64,000 bases of DNA from Acinetobacter shaoyimingii (GCF_011578045.1 NZ_CP049801.1:1116001-1180000), one strand, 5' to 3'. Shown: positions 9,960 to 19,363, numbered from the stretch's first letter. A program made the numbers and translations. Notes: a model not told the origin generated them from the letters alone.

Positions 9960-10300
9960 GAAAGTATAAAACTTTAAATCGTGGATAATGCTAATAAAAA
10001 TCAGCTAGAGAAGGCTATTTTAACATAAAAATCGTTTTCTATGGTTGCGCTATTTTAGCGCAAATATTGGTCTTTTTTAGTACGTTTTTAAAGCAAAAAT
10101 TGATAACTATAAAGACGGAAAATAATAAAAAAAAATTATAGATACTATATTTAAATCATTGATTAGAAAATTAATTTAAAAAAAATAACAAAAAGTATTG
10201 TAGATATGCTTTAAAAGATATTTAATACTTTGCGCCAAAACTTATCAATCTTTTGAGATTTTGACCAATTTTGATCCACCTTTCTGCTGAGGATTAAGCG
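9960..10300. promoter_or_regulatory. AT-rich gdhA upstream region with palindrome
   Basis: No gene is visible. A perfect palindrome, TTGCGCTA-TTT-TAGCGCAA, lies at 10045-10063 without an adjacent T-run, so it looks more like an operator than a terminator. A related half-site (TTGCGCCAAAA) recurs near 10232, about 65 bases before the gdhA start. The rest is very AT-rich and presumably contains the divergent rsxB and gdhA promoters. Confidence 0.45.
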
Positions 10301-11644
10301 TTGAAATATAACAGCCTTAACGAATTCCTAGACTACGTAAAAACACGTGATGCGAATCAACCCGAATTTCTACAAGCTGTAGAAGAGGTAATGATGAGCT
10401 TGTGGCCTTTTATTGAAAAGAATCCACAGTATGCTGCTCACGGTTTGCTTGAGCGTTTAGTCGAACCAGAACGCGCGATTCAATTCCGTGTTGCTTGGGT
10501 AGATGACCAAGGTCAAACACAAGTTAACCGTGCTTTCCGTGTTCAATACAACTCTGCGATTGGTCCATTTAAAGGGGGGATGCGTTTCCACCCTTCAGTT
10601 AACCTTTCAATTTTAAAATTCTTAGGTTTTGAACAAACGTTTAAAAATGCGTTGACTACACTTCCTATGGGTGGTGGTAAAGGCGGTTCAGATTTCGACC
10701 CTAAAGGTAAATCTGAAGGCGAAATCATGCGTTTCTGCCAAGCACTGATCATCGAATTATACCGTCACTTAGGTTCAAACACAGATATCCCTGCGGGTGA
10801 TATCGGTGTAGGTGGCCGTGAAGTCGGTTACATGGCGGGTATGATGAAGAAGCTCAGCAATGACACTTCATGCGTATTCACTGGTAAAGGGATTACTTTC
10901 GGCGGTTCATTGGCTCGTCCAGAAGCTACAGGTTACGGTACTGTGTATTTCGCTGAGGAAATGCTCAAGACACGTGGCGATAACTTCAAAGATAAAGTGG
11001 TGACGATTTCAGGTTCAGGTAACGTTGCACAATATGCTGCTGAAAAGGCAATGTACCTTGGTGCTAAAGTTGTGTCACTTTCTGACTCAGCAGGTACAGT
11101 ACACGTGAAAGACGGCTTTACAACCGAGTTACTTGCTGAAGTAATGGAGCTTAAAAACGTTAAACGTGGTCGTATTTCAGAATTTGCATCTAAGCACGGT
11201 TTCGAATACTTCGAAGGTAAACGTCCTTGGGCAATCAAATGTGACATCGCACTTCCATGCGCAACACAAAATGAATTAGATGCTGACGACGCTGCTACTC
11301 TTATTGCAAATGGTGTAATTTGTGTGGCTGAAGGCGCGAACATGCCTTCAACCCTAGGTGCTGTTGAGAAATTTATTGAAGCGAAAATCCTGTATGCACC
11401 AGGTAAAGCATCGAATGCAGGTGGTGTTGCAACTTCTGGTCTTGAAATGTCTCAAAACGCAATTCGTTTGGGTTGGACATTTGAAGAAGTTGACGAACGT
11501 CTTCATTCAATTATGAAAGAAATTCACCGTAACTGTGTGAAATACGGTACGCAAGAAGACGGTACTGTGAACTATGTTGACGGTGCAAACATCGCAGGTT
11601 TCGTAAAAGTTGCTGATGCGATGTTAGCGCAAGGCGTATTCTAA
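10301..11644 (+). CDS. gdhA: NADP-specific glutamate dehydrogenase
   Basis: Reductively aminates 2-oxoglutarate to glutamate using NADPH, an ammonium assimilation route. The 447-residue length marks the hexameric class. Substrate-binding and catalytic lysines lie in GPFKGGMRFHP and PMGGGKGGSDFDP; the dinucleotide-binding motif SGSGNVAQYA follows near residue 236. The start is TTG at 10301, with GAGGA seven bases upstream and no nearby in-frame ATG; the weak start codon may lower translation. It is monocistronic, closed by a strong terminator at 11683-11712. Confidence 0.96.
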   Translation: MKYNSLNEFLDYVKTRDANQPEFLQAVEEVMMSLWPFIEKNPQYAAHGLLERLVEPERAIQFRVAWVDDQGQTQVNRAFRVQYNSAIGPFKGGMRFHPSVNLSILKFLGFEQTFKNALTTLPMGGGKGGSDFDPKGKSEGEIMRFCQALIIELYRHLGSNTDIPAGDIGVGGREVGYMAGMMKKLSNDTSCVFTGKGITFGGSLARPEATGYGTVYFAEEMLKTRGDNFKDKVVTISGSGNVAQYAAEKAMYLGAKVVSLSDSAGTVHVKDGFTTELLAEVMELKNVKRGRISEFASKHGFEYFEGKRPWAIKCDIALPCATQNELDADDAATLIANGVICVAEGANMPSTLGAVEKFIEAKILYAPGKASNAGGVATSGLEMSQNAIRLGWTFEEVDERLHSIMKEIHRNCVKYGTQEDGTVNYVDGANIAGFVKVADAMLAQGVF

Positions 11645-11682
11645 GTTTAATTTGAAAAAATAAACTTCGTTTAAGCTTTTAA

Positions 11683-11712
11683 AAAAAACCGAGGCCATAG
11701 CCTCGGTTTTTT
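11683..11712. terminator. Bidirectional terminator after gdhA
   Basis: CCGAGGC, loop, GCCTCGG with an A-run before and a T-run after; it separates the convergent gdhA and META-domain lipoprotein genes. Confidence 0.9.
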
Positions 11713-11770
11713 AGTTCAAAGATTTTGTTTAAATTTTACATTGAGAATGTAGGCATCTGTTTAGCTGTTT

Positions 11771-12538
11771 TTATTTAATCGCTTCACGTTCAATGGTCAT
11801 ATCATGAACATATGCGTACTTAGACTGATCTGCAGCTGGATTTTTTAATTCATAACGTTTTACGCGAATCACTTGGCGTTCATCTGACTGATGCTGAAAA
11901 CCTTCAATTTGGTCATAAAAAAGAGTCCAGTCTTTGTCGACTTGTGATTTTACACCACTTTCTGAATATTTAATTTCACGCACTTGTAGACAGGTTTGTT
12001 TCGCCACGCCCGTACATTCTTTGGTTTCAGGAGAAACTTCTAAGAAAATTGTTTCTGCTTGTGTTTGATAGCGTGTTTCAGGTGTCATTTTACCAGTGAA
12101 CGTATATTTTTGACCATTTGCAGCAGTGATGGTCAAAGTTGGATTTTGCGTATCTTTACTATCAAGCGTAAATGCAGCTTTTCGATTTGAGAATAAGCTA
12201 GAAGCAATGCTTTCTTGTTTCATCGCAGCTTCGCCACATGCCATCATGGTTGACATAGCATTGCCTGTGACAATTTCATTGCCTACAACTTTCCAACTGC
12301 TACCCACAGTATTACAACTGGTAGCAACACTTAAACGACCTTGATCATCAAAATTTAACACCAACGGTTTCGGCGCACCATCAGTATTGGTGCTCCACTG
12401 ATAGGCTGTTAGGGTTTTATTTACATTGGATTGTTGCAGTACAGACACAGCGGCATCCCCCAATTTTTGAACATCATTCGATTGACATGCAGAGAAAATA
12501 AGTGGACAGAATGCGAGAGCTAAATATCTGATTTTCAT
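11771..12538 (-). CDS. META/DUF4377 domain lipoprotein
   Basis: Predicted lipoprotein of 255 residues. The signal peptide ends with the lipobox FSAC. A META (HslJ-type) domain occupies about residues 40-150, seen in YQWSTN, LSVATSCNTVGSSWKV and the MMACGEA pattern with its paired cysteines. A DUF4377-like domain follows (ETIFLEVSPETKECTGV to about residue 250), including a C-x5-C pair in KECTGVAKQTC. HslJ-type META domains are linked to heat shock and novobiocin resistance in E. coli, but the biochemical role is unknown. The fusion of the two domains is known in other bacteria. The gene is monocistronic, ending at the shared terminator with gdhA. Confidence 0.82.
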   Translation of the reverse strand: MKIRYLALAFCPLIFSACQSNDVQKLGDAAVSVLQQSNVNKTLTAYQWSTNTDGAPKPLVLNFDDQGRLSVATSCNTVGSSWKVVGNEIVTGNAMSTMMACGEAAMKQESIASSLFSNRKAAFTLDSKDTQNPTLTITAANGQKYTFTGKMTPETRYQTQAETIFLEVSPETKECTGVAKQTCLQVREIKYSESGVKSQVDKDWTLFYDQIEGFQHQSDERQVIRVKRYELKNPAADQSKYAYVHDMTIEREAIK

Positions 12539-12691
12539 TTTAAAGTTAATCCAAAAAAAACTTTATTTAGATTAAACCATCAGCTTATAAAAGAAACGGA
12601 TACATTTAACGTTTTAAGTTTCATTATGTATCTATATTGATATCAAAATGTAATTTTTATTTTAAATAGTTGATAAATCGTTTGAGCATTC

Positions 12692-12727
12692 ACTGAATGA
12701 CCTGACCGATGGGGCAAGTCATTCAGT
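12692..12727. repeat. 10-bp perfect inverted repeat
   Basis: ACTGAATGAC and GTCATTCAGT separated by 16 bases, between the stop of ygiD and the start of the META lipoprotein. No T-run follows on either strand, so it is not a standard terminator. Confidence 0.5.
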
Positions 12728-12757
12728 AAAAGTTATGATTTATTCAATCAATAGACC

Positions 12758-13540
12758 CTAATCAAAACGATAGATATCCATACCTAAAGCACCCATGCTA
12801 AAGCTGCTATGTACTACACTAAAACGAGTACCTGTCCCCATGGCAAAAAATAAGGGAGCAAAATGTTCGAGTGTCGGGTGGTTTCGATTGACATAAGGAA
12901 TCGTTGGCCAATCTAAAACTGCATCATAATCACTATGCGTCAGTTTACTCACCACATAGTTACGGAAAGTAGACGCCCATTCAGGAACTTCATCAGATTC
13001 ACCATGCCATGAAAGTTCACGTAAATTATGCGTGATACTACCTGAACCAATAAGCAAAACTTGCTGCTCACGTAAGGGGGCAAGCACCTGACCAATTCGA
13101 TAGATTTCATCTGCAGGCATATTCATAGGCAATGAAATTTCAATGACTGGAATATCCGCTTCTGGATACATATGCAATAGGGGCATCCACACGCCATGAT
13201 CGCGTGGTCGTGTGCTATTTGCATGAGCAGGCAAGTGTGCATCAGCGAAACGTTTTAAAATCTCTTCAGCAAACTCAGGGTCGCCAGCAGCAGGATAGCG
13301 AATTTCATAGAGTTCTTCAGGAAAGCCTCTAAAATCATGCCATGTAGTAGGACGAATGGCAGTACTGACTTCCAGAGCATTACTTTCCCAATGCGCTGAC
13401 ATAATAATGATGGCTTTGGGTTTAGGTAGATTTAAACTCAAACGATCAAGCGCTGGACCTACTTGTTCAGGGTTAATCGCCAACATGGGAGAGCCATGTG
13501 AAATAAATAAACCGGGAAGCGTTTGTAAGTTCATGACCAT
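12758..13540 (-). CDS. ygiD: YgiD/LigB-type extradiol ring-cleavage dioxygenase
   Basis: Class III extradiol dioxygenase family member related to 4,5-DOPA-extradiol dioxygenase. At 260 residues it matches YgiD. Conserved metal-binding histidines are visible in FISHGSPML (near residue 15) and IMSAHWE (near residue 50), and further conserved histidines in RDHGVWMPLLHMYP and SGSITHNLRE. The physiological substrate of these proteins in most bacteria is unknown, and nothing in the neighbourhood suggests a catechol pathway. The start is either the ATG at 13540 or the one two codons later; spacing from AGG upstream does not settle it. Confidence 0.9.
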   Translation of the reverse strand: MVMNLQTLPGLFISHGSPMLAINPEQVGPALDRLSLNLPKPKAIIIMSAHWESNALEVSTAIRPTTWHDFRGFPEELYEIRYPAAGDPEFAEEILKRFADAHLPAHANSTRPRDHGVWMPLLHMYPEADIPVIEISLPMNMPADEIYRIGQVLAPLREQQVLLIGSGSITHNLRELSWHGESDEVPEWASTFRNYVVSKLTHSDYDAVLDWPTIPYVNRNHPTLEHFAPLFFAMGTGTRFSVVHSSFSMGALGMDIYRFD

Positions 13541-13674
13541 GCGCCTATTTTAGTAAAGGAAAGTATTCGTAGATGGATATATCAGTTGATGAAACAATAA
13601 TGTGATAAATCACAATTCAGATAAACCGTATTTACATCAACATATTGTTCTATAAATAAAACGATAAACAACAA

Positions 13675-14157
13675 TTATCCAGCACGGTGATAAGGATGAT
13701 TATGATTTATAGTCATTGCTCGGTAGAGTTGCTCAATGAGCATGACACGTACCATAGGATGAGGCAAAGTTAGTTTAGATAAAGACCAATGCCAAGCTGC
13801 GGCTTTACGTACGGCTTCAGAATGTCCATCTGGTCCACCAATGGCCAAGACTACATCATTGCCTTCAAGCATCCACGCTTTCATGGTTTCAGCCAGTTTT
13901 TCAGTACTAAATTCTCGTCCACCCACTTCCAAAGCGATCAAAACTTCATTTTGCTTCATGGCATTTAAAATGCTGTCACCTTCAATTTGACGATATTTCA
14001 AAATATCCGCTTCTGAATCATTTTTACCGCGTTTTGCCATTGGTAGCTCGACAATTTGCGTCTGTACAAAGGGCTGAATACGTTTGAAATAGTCCTCAAA
14101 TCCAGTCAGTACCCAAGCAGGCATTTTTTGTCCAATGGTCAAAATTCGAATTTTCAT
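13675..14157 (-). CDS. rlmH: 23S rRNA (pseudouridine(1915)-N(3))-methyltransferase
   Basis: SPOUT-family methyltransferase that methylates pseudouridine 1915 in helix 69 of 23S rRNA. The 160-residue protein starts MKIRILTIGQKMPAW, the usual RlmH N-terminus, and contains the trefoil-knot SAM site AIGGPDGHS and the C-terminal signature LPHPMVRVMLIEQLYRA. The frame stays open 55 codons upstream, but RlmH proteins are about 155 residues and the upstream part is AT-rich with no family similarity, so I start at 14157. It is divergent from the M28 peptidase gene. Confidence 0.94.
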   Translation of the reverse strand: MKIRILTIGQKMPAWVLTGFEDYFKRIQPFVQTQIVELPMAKRGKNDSEADILKYRQIEGDSILNAMKQNEVLIALEVGGREFSTEKLAETMKAWMLEGNDVVLAIGGPDGHSEAVRKAAAWHWSLSKLTLPHPMVRVMLIEQLYRAMTINHNHPYHRAG

Positions 14158-14301
14158 GATGAGATCAACATAATAGCGTAACACTATTATAACGTTGATT
14201 TGCTGGTCTTGTATGGATGAAAATGCTATGAGTACAGAGTAAATACTAACTACAAAATCATCTAACAATTTTACATAGATATAAAATACTCGGTTTTTAT
14301 T

Positions 14302-15252
14302 ATGCGAACAAAAATATTTCAACTGCTGATCTTCAGTTTAGCTTTTATAGCATGTCAATTTTCAACGGCTGCTTCACAAAATTCAAAAGTACAACTGGCA
14401 GATCGGAGTAATTTATCCTTTTATTTGAGCCAAATCGTGCGTCCTAAACATTATCGAAATTATCAGAACATTGATGAACTCAATCGTGTGTCTTTTTGGT
14501 TAAAAGGGCAAATGGAAAAATTTGGTATACCTTGTGAGTTTCAAAATTATTTGGTGAATGATGCCCAATATCGAAATGTCATTTGTAAACTGAATGTGGG
14601 CGCTGCAAATACACTGATTGTAGGTGCGCATTATGACGTTCATGATGAAACAGATGGCGCAGATGACAATGCATCAGGTGTTGCAGGAGTCATAGAAACA
14701 GCACAAATTTTGGCGAAGGAGCGTAATCAACTCAATCATAACGTTGAATTCGTCTTCTATACTTTAGAAGAACCGCCATTCTTTAGAACAGATAATATGG
14801 GCAGTGCTGTACATGTCAAATCTATTTTGAACCGTAAAGACCAAATCAAAGGTGTTTATATTTTGGAGATGATTGGGTACTTTGACCGCCGAAATATTCA
14901 AGAATATCCTGTTGGATTAAAATGGTTTTATCCAGATCATGGTAACTTTATTGGTGCGGTAAGTAATATGAGTTCAAGTTTTTTAGGAACTTCATATTGT
15001 GATGCCATGAAAAAGATTAATCGTTTGGACTGTCAACGTTTGGTTGCACCTTCTTTTATCACGGGCGTCGATTTTTCAGACCACTTAAATTATTGGAATC
15101 ATGGTATTCCAGCCACCATGATTACAGATACCGCCTTTTTTAGAAATAAAAACTATCACACTCATGGCGATACGATCGATACGCTGAATATTGATAAGAT
15201 GAAAGATGTGGTCGATGGTGTGGTTTTAAGCATTTTGAGTATGCAAAAGTAA
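14302..15252 (+). CDS. Exported M28-family zinc peptidase
   Basis: Predicted periplasmic or secreted di-zinc aminopeptidase of the M28 family, 316 residues. An N-terminal signal peptide (ends near AAS) precedes the catalytic domain. Zinc ligands and catalytic residues appear in order: His and Asp in GAHYDVHDE, the bridging Asp in ADDNASGVAG, the Glu pair in LEEPPFF, and a C-terminal His in NYHTHGDTID. A Cys in the signal region (FIACQ) could be read as a lipobox, so a lipoprotein is possible. Substrate specificity cannot be read. No operon partner is evident. Confidence 0.87.
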   Translation: MRTKIFQLLIFSLAFIACQFSTAASQNSKVQLADRSNLSFYLSQIVRPKHYRNYQNIDELNRVSFWLKGQMEKFGIPCEFQNYLVNDAQYRNVICKLNVGAANTLIVGAHYDVHDETDGADDNASGVAGVIETAQILAKERNQLNHNVEFVFYTLEEPPFFRTDNMGSAVHVKSILNRKDQIKGVYILEMIGYFDRRNIQEYPVGLKWFYPDHGNFIGAVSNMSSSFLGTSYCDAMKKINRLDCQRLVAPSFITGVDFSDHLNYWNHGIPATMITDTAFFRNKNYHTHGDTIDTLNIDKMKDVVDGVVLSILSMQK

Positions 15253-15300
15253 TGACATCTTTTATGCTCAATTTCGCATTAAATATGAAATAAAATGTTC

Positions 15301-15394
15301 AAAAAAAACGCAGTCTAAATAGGCAGGCTGCGTATAAAGGATCATCCGTCTGGAGACACAGATGATCTTAAAGAAAGCGATTTCCAATGAGCTT
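15301..15394 (-). ncRNA. Candidate small RNA between M28 peptidase gene and lon
   Basis: On the minus strand, TTGAAA (15429-15424), a 17-base spacer and CATAAA (15406-15401) form a plausible sigma-70 promoter. The transcript would run about 94 bases into a stem CGCAG/CTGCG (15332-15309) followed by eight T residues, a good intrinsic terminator in this orientation only. In between is a strong hairpin (15367-15340): GATCATC/GATGATC with an inner GTC/GAC stem and TCCA loop. The lon transcript is already stopped by its own terminator at 15483-15511. No open reading frame of note lies inside. The identity of any known RNA family is not recognised. Confidence 0.5.
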
Positions 15395-15482
15395 TATATG
15401 TTTATGGGGTATGGGTTGGTTATTTTCAATACAGTTTAAAAGTAAATTTATCGATGTGATCTTTATTGTGTTAAACAATGAT

Positions 15483-15513
15483 AAAAAAAGAGCGCCGAAG
15501 CGCTCTTTTTTGT
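15483..15513. terminator. Terminator of lon
   Basis: AAAAAAAGAGCGC, loop CGAA, GCGCTCTTTTTT. On the minus strand it ends the lon transcript 14 bases past the stop; it can also act on plus-strand transcription. Confidence 0.9.
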
Positions 15514-15526
15514 TTAAAGCTGTTGA

Positions 15527-17953
15527 TTAATGACGTGCAGCTTTGCCATCTTCAACTGGTTTTACAATCGGCGTTTTTGGAAGTGGTTTTGGTTTCTCAA
15601 TCAAAGCCAAAGTAAGGATTTCATCAATACTCTTCACCGCTTTAATTTCCAAACCTTCTTTAACATTGTCTGGAATCTCAACAAGATCACGTACGTTTTC
15701 TTGTGGGATAAACACCAGTTTAATGCCACCACGGTGCGCAGCAAGAAGTTTCTCTTTTAAGCCACCAATACGCATTGCACGGCCACCTAAGCTGGTTTCA
15801 CCAGTCATAGCAATATCAGGACGAATCGCAATACCTGTGAATGCAGACACAAGGGCAGTGGTCAGTGCCAAACCAGCAGATGGTCCATCTTTTGGTGTTG
15901 CACCTTCTGGTAAATGCACGTGTACATCGGTTTCTTCAAAACGAGAAGCTTCAATACCGAGTTCATCTGCACGTGTACGTACTACCGTCATCGCAGCAGT
16001 AATGGATTCCTTCATCACATCACCGAGTGAACCCGTGGTAATGAATTTACCTTTACCTTTCACGGCTGCAACTTCAATGGTTAACAACTCACCACCAACA
16101 GATGTCCAAGCTAGACCATTGACACGACCCACTTGTGCTTCTTCTTCAGCCATACCGAAGTCGAACTTGTGTGGGCCTAAGTAGTCTGGAAGATTCGCAG
16201 AAGTCACATCTACTTGTAAGTTTTTCGCTTTCTTGCTGACTGCTTCTTTCACGACTTTACGCGCAATTTTAGACACTTCTCGTTCTAAGCTACGAACACC
16301 CGCTTCACGTGTATAACGTTGTACGATGTCACGAATCGCTTCTTCATGAACGGTCAATTCTTTTGCACGTAAACCATTGTTCTTAATTGCTTTAGGAACA
16401 AGGTAGCGTTCAGCAATATTCACTTTTTCATCTTCGGTATAACCCGGTAGACGAATCACTTCCATACGATCTAGCAAGGCTTCAGGAATATTCATACTGT
16501 TCGCAGTACAGATGAACATCACTTCAGACAAATCAAGATCAAGGTCTAAATAGTGATCGTTAAATTTACTGTTTTGCGATGGATCAAGCACTTCAAGCAA
16601 TGCAGAAGCTGGATCACCACGGTAATCTTGCGCCATCTTGTCAATTTCGTCGAGTAAGAACAATGGGTTCTTGACGCCGACTTTGGTTAAAGACTGCACA
16701 ATTTTACCTGGCATCGCACCAATATACGTACGACGGTGACCACGGATTTCTGCTTCATCACGTACGCCACCAAGTGCCATACGAACAAATTCACGTCCAG
16801 TCGCTTTTGCTACAGATTCACCAAGCGAAGTTTTACCCACCCCTGGAGGACCAACTAAGCACAGAATCGGACCACGAAGTTTTTTCACGCGAGATTGAAC
16901 TGCTAAGTATTCAACAATACGTTGTTTCACTTCGTCTAAACCATAATGGTCGGCATCTAAAATTTCTTGTGCTTTAGACAAGTTAATGCTGACTTTGCTG
17001 GCTTTGTTCCAAGGTGTATCTAAAATCGCTTCGATATAGTTACGTACTACAGCTGCTTCACTTGAAGCAGGTTGCATTGCTTTTAATTTACGGAATTCAG
17101 ATTCCGCTTTTTTACGCACATGTTCAGGCAAATCAGCTTCAGCAAGACGACGCTCGATTTCGCCAATTTCATCCTCAGCGCCACCATTCATGTCTGAAAG
17201 TTCACGTTGAATGACTTTCATCTTTTCATTGAGGAAGTATTCGCGCTGATTCTTTTCCATCTGACGTTTTACGTTGTCATGTAAAGACTGTTCAATTTGT
17301 TGCTCTTCAGATTGTTGCAACAAATAGGTCATCAATTCTTGTAAATGTGCTTCAAATTCATCATGTTCCAAGAATTTTTGTTTTACATCGATGTTCAATG
17401 GCACACGTGTTGAGACAAAGAATAAAAGTTGAAGTAAGTCTTCAATTTTATTTGCCGCAGTAATTAACTCACGTGCATTACGTAATTTCGCTTCTGCATA
17501 TTGAGCAAAAAGGGCACGTAATTCTTGAACGCGTGTCTCTTGAGTATCTTTATCAACAGATACAGTCATTGGGCTAAGTGCATGCTCAGCAGACAAGTAT
17601 TCATCATTTTCAATGATGTTGACCAATTTAGAACGTTGTAAACCTTCGATTAAAACTTTGATGCAGTTTTCATCGTTTTCATGATTTACAACTTGCACAA
17701 TCTTCGCGACAGTACCGTATTGATATAAATTATCGTGATCAATTTCTTCTGTTAACGAATCTTGTTGTGCAACTACAAATACTAAATTGTCACTGTTACG
17801 AGCGACTTCAACTGCATTAATCGATTTTTCACGACCAACGAATAACGCAATTTGCATGTGCGGATAAACCACAACATCGCGCAAAGCCAAAAGTGGTAAC
17901 ACGTTTGGGATCTGAAGTTCTAAGTTTTCTTCATTCATAATAATATCAGTCAT
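15527..17953 (-). CDS. lon: ATP-dependent Lon protease
   Basis: Cytoplasmic AAA+ protease that degrades misfolded and regulatory proteins. The 808-residue protein has the N-terminal substrate-recognition domain (VLPLLALRDVVVYPHM), a coiled-coil middle region, Walker A GPPGVGKTS near residue 360, Walker B FLLDEIDK, and the C-terminal protease domain with the catalytic Ser in KDGPSAGLA and the catalytic Lys in GGLKEKLLAA. The ATG at 17953 is chosen because AGGAG lies five bases before it; an in-frame GTG two codons earlier overlaps that Shine-Dalgarno sequence. Monocistronic. Confidence 0.97.
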   Translation of the reverse strand: MTDIIMNEENLELQIPNVLPLLALRDVVVYPHMQIALFVGREKSINAVEVARNSDNLVFVVAQQDSLTEEIDHDNLYQYGTVAKIVQVVNHENDENCIKVLIEGLQRSKLVNIIENDEYLSAEHALSPMTVSVDKDTQETRVQELRALFAQYAEAKLRNARELITAANKIEDLLQLLFFVSTRVPLNIDVKQKFLEHDEFEAHLQELMTYLLQQSEEQQIEQSLHDNVKRQMEKNQREYFLNEKMKVIQRELSDMNGGAEDEIGEIERRLAEADLPEHVRKKAESEFRKLKAMQPASSEAAVVRNYIEAILDTPWNKASKVSINLSKAQEILDADHYGLDEVKQRIVEYLAVQSRVKKLRGPILCLVGPPGVGKTSLGESVAKATGREFVRMALGGVRDEAEIRGHRRTYIGAMPGKIVQSLTKVGVKNPLFLLDEIDKMAQDYRGDPASALLEVLDPSQNSKFNDHYLDLDLDLSEVMFICTANSMNIPEALLDRMEVIRLPGYTEDEKVNIAERYLVPKAIKNNGLRAKELTVHEEAIRDIVQRYTREAGVRSLEREVSKIARKVVKEAVSKKAKNLQVDVTSANLPDYLGPHKFDFGMAEEEAQVGRVNGLAWTSVGGELLTIEVAAVKGKGKFITTGSLGDVMKESITAAMTVVRTRADELGIEASRFEETDVHVHLPEGATPKDGPSAGLALTTALVSAFTGIAIRPDIAMTGETSLGGRAMRIGGLKEKLLAAHRGGIKLVFIPQENVRDLVEIPDNVKEGLEIKAVKSIDEILTLALIEKPKPLPKTPIVKPVEDGKAARH

Positions 17954-18099
17954 GAGCACTCCTAATGAGTGACAACGGTGTTGCCATATTTTTTATAGTG
18001 ATTGCTATTTTAAAAATTACAAGGGCTTTTTTTGATAAAAATGAAAAAAGATCACAGTTCAGGTGTTTATGATGAAAAAATAGGAATCAAAGCTCAATA

Positions 18100-18753
18100 T
18101 TAATGTCGTTTGAATTGAATCAAGTGCTTAGGGGTTAATAAATAATCTAAAGCCTGATCCCATTTTTGTTTATATAAAGTCATAGGTACAAATTGAAAGT
18201 CATGTGCCAATCCTATGCGTAATGGTCCATGCGGGGCAGATGCTAAAGTTCGATCGTAATAACCTCCACCCATACCAATACGTGTACCAAAAACATCACA
18301 AGCAAGTAAAGGCATGATCAGCAAATCCAAATGAGATACGTGTACGCCACGACTTTGCATCGGTTCTTTCATACCCAGAGGATGATGTGAAAACTTACGA
18401 TTAACATACTGATGTTGTGATACCTTGACCCAAACCAGACGCTGATCCATATTACAAATCATGGGCAGGTAAACCTTTTTACTCAATTTAAAACAAAGTT
18501 GAATGATTAAATGGGTACGGATTTCACCAAAGGAATGTAAATAAAGTCCAATTTTTTCGGCAGTGTGAAATGCAGGTAAATATCGTAATTGTTGTAGCAC
18601 TTTTTTTTCTGACTGAATCTGTTGAAAATGATTGAGTTCACGACGTGCTCGACGCAGATGTTTACGCAACACTTTTAAATCGCCATTTGCAGCAAATTCT
18701 GCATCATTTAGATGGGTGTTGGAATCTTTGAGTGGTGAAGGGTTTTGAATCAT
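18100..18753 (-). CDS. ygfA: 5-formyltetrahydrofolate cyclo-ligase
   Basis: Converts 5-formyl-THF to 5,10-methenyl-THF with ATP, returning the storage folate to one-carbon metabolism. The signature G-x-R-x-GMGGGYYDRTL (near residue 160) and the N-terminal basic helix (LRKHLRRARREL) identify the family. At 217 residues it is slightly longer than E. coli YgfA, with an N-terminal extension of about 25 residues. In many proteobacteria ygfA follows zapA and 6S RNA; zapA is not here and I saw no convincing 6S RNA in the upstream gap. Confidence 0.9.
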   Translation of the reverse strand: MIQNPSPLKDSNTHLNDAEFAANGDLKVLRKHLRRARRELNHFQQIQSEKKVLQQLRYLPAFHTAEKIGLYLHSFGEIRTHLIIQLCFKLSKKVYLPMICNMDQRLVWVKVSQHQYVNRKFSHHPLGMKEPMQSRGVHVSHLDLLIMPLLACDVFGTRIGMGGGYYDRTLASAPHGPLRIGLAHDFQFVPMTLYKQKWDQALDYLLTPKHLIQFKRH

Positions 18754-18933
18754 TTCAGTGGATTATCCAGCCAATATTTGAAGACATCTTCAAGCGTATT
18801 GCATTTCAGTGTTCATGAACTTGAGTTATTATTCAAGTAAGGTTTGTTCAATAAGAGCTTGTTAAAACATTCTTTTTTAACATTTTCAAGCATTGCCTGA
18901 ATTTTATTTACTCATTTGCACAGACCCTATTTC

Positions 18934-19317
18934 TTATTGTTTAAGCGCTTGCAAAATCGGGCAACTGTTTTCATTTGTTGTTTTACATTCATCCACCCAA
19001 GAAGCAAGGCGAATTTTGAGTGCTTCAAGTTCTCGAATGCGTTCATCAATCTTCAGTAATCGTTGTTCAATCACTGCACGAACTTTTTCTCGGTCATATA
19101 AAGACAAATGTAATAATTCTTGAATTTCATTGAGTTGAAGTCCTGCATCTTTGCCTTTTTGAATAAATTGTAGGGTTTCAATATCCTGATCATCATAATA
19201 ACGATAATTCGAATTAGTAGTTGGCACTCGCATCAAACCAATACGCTGATAATAACGGATGGTTTCAACATTGACATGGCAATGTTTAGCAAGTTTACCA
19301 ATCGTCATTTGTAACAT
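18934..19317 (-). CDS. MerR-family metal-responsive regulator (CueR-like)
   Basis: Transcription factor of 127 residues with an N-terminal winged-helix (TIGKLAKHCHVNVETIRYYQ, longer form of the MerR signature) and a long dimerisation helix. The metal-binding loop near the C-terminus contains C-x7-C (CKTTNENSC), the spacing found in copper/silver/gold sensors such as CueR rather than the C-x8-C of mercury MerR. The residue corresponding to CueR Ser77 appears to be replaced by a charged residue, so the metal is not certain. The gene is divergent from a Cu(I)-type P-type ATPase, and the shared spacer has a MerR-type operator. Activation of that ATPase by metal is the expected role. Confidence 0.87.
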   Translation of the reverse strand: MLQMTIGKLAKHCHVNVETIRYYQRIGLMRVPTTNSNYRYYDDQDIETLQFIQKGKDAGLQLNEIQELLHLSLYDREKVRAVIEQRLLKIDERIRELEALKIRLASWVDECKTTNENSCPILQALKQ

Positions 19318-19363
19318 GGGAAAAATCTCACTAAGCTTGATGCAATTTTAAAATTGAAAAGAC

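Noticed and set aside
14158..14322. A 55-codon upstream extension of rlmH.
   Set aside because: RlmH proteins are about 155-160 residues and start with the MKIRIL-type sequence at 14157; the upstream part is AT-rich spacer overlapping the divergent peptidase start.
15309..15332. The CGCAG/CTGCG hairpin as terminator of the M28 peptidase gene.
   Set aside because: On the plus strand the T-run is missing (it is an A-run before the stem); the geometry fits only minus-strand transcription.
18754..18933. 6S RNA upstream of ygfA, as in many gammaproteobacteria.
   Set aside because: The gap is too short and AT-rich and shows no long rod-like pairing; zapA is absent.
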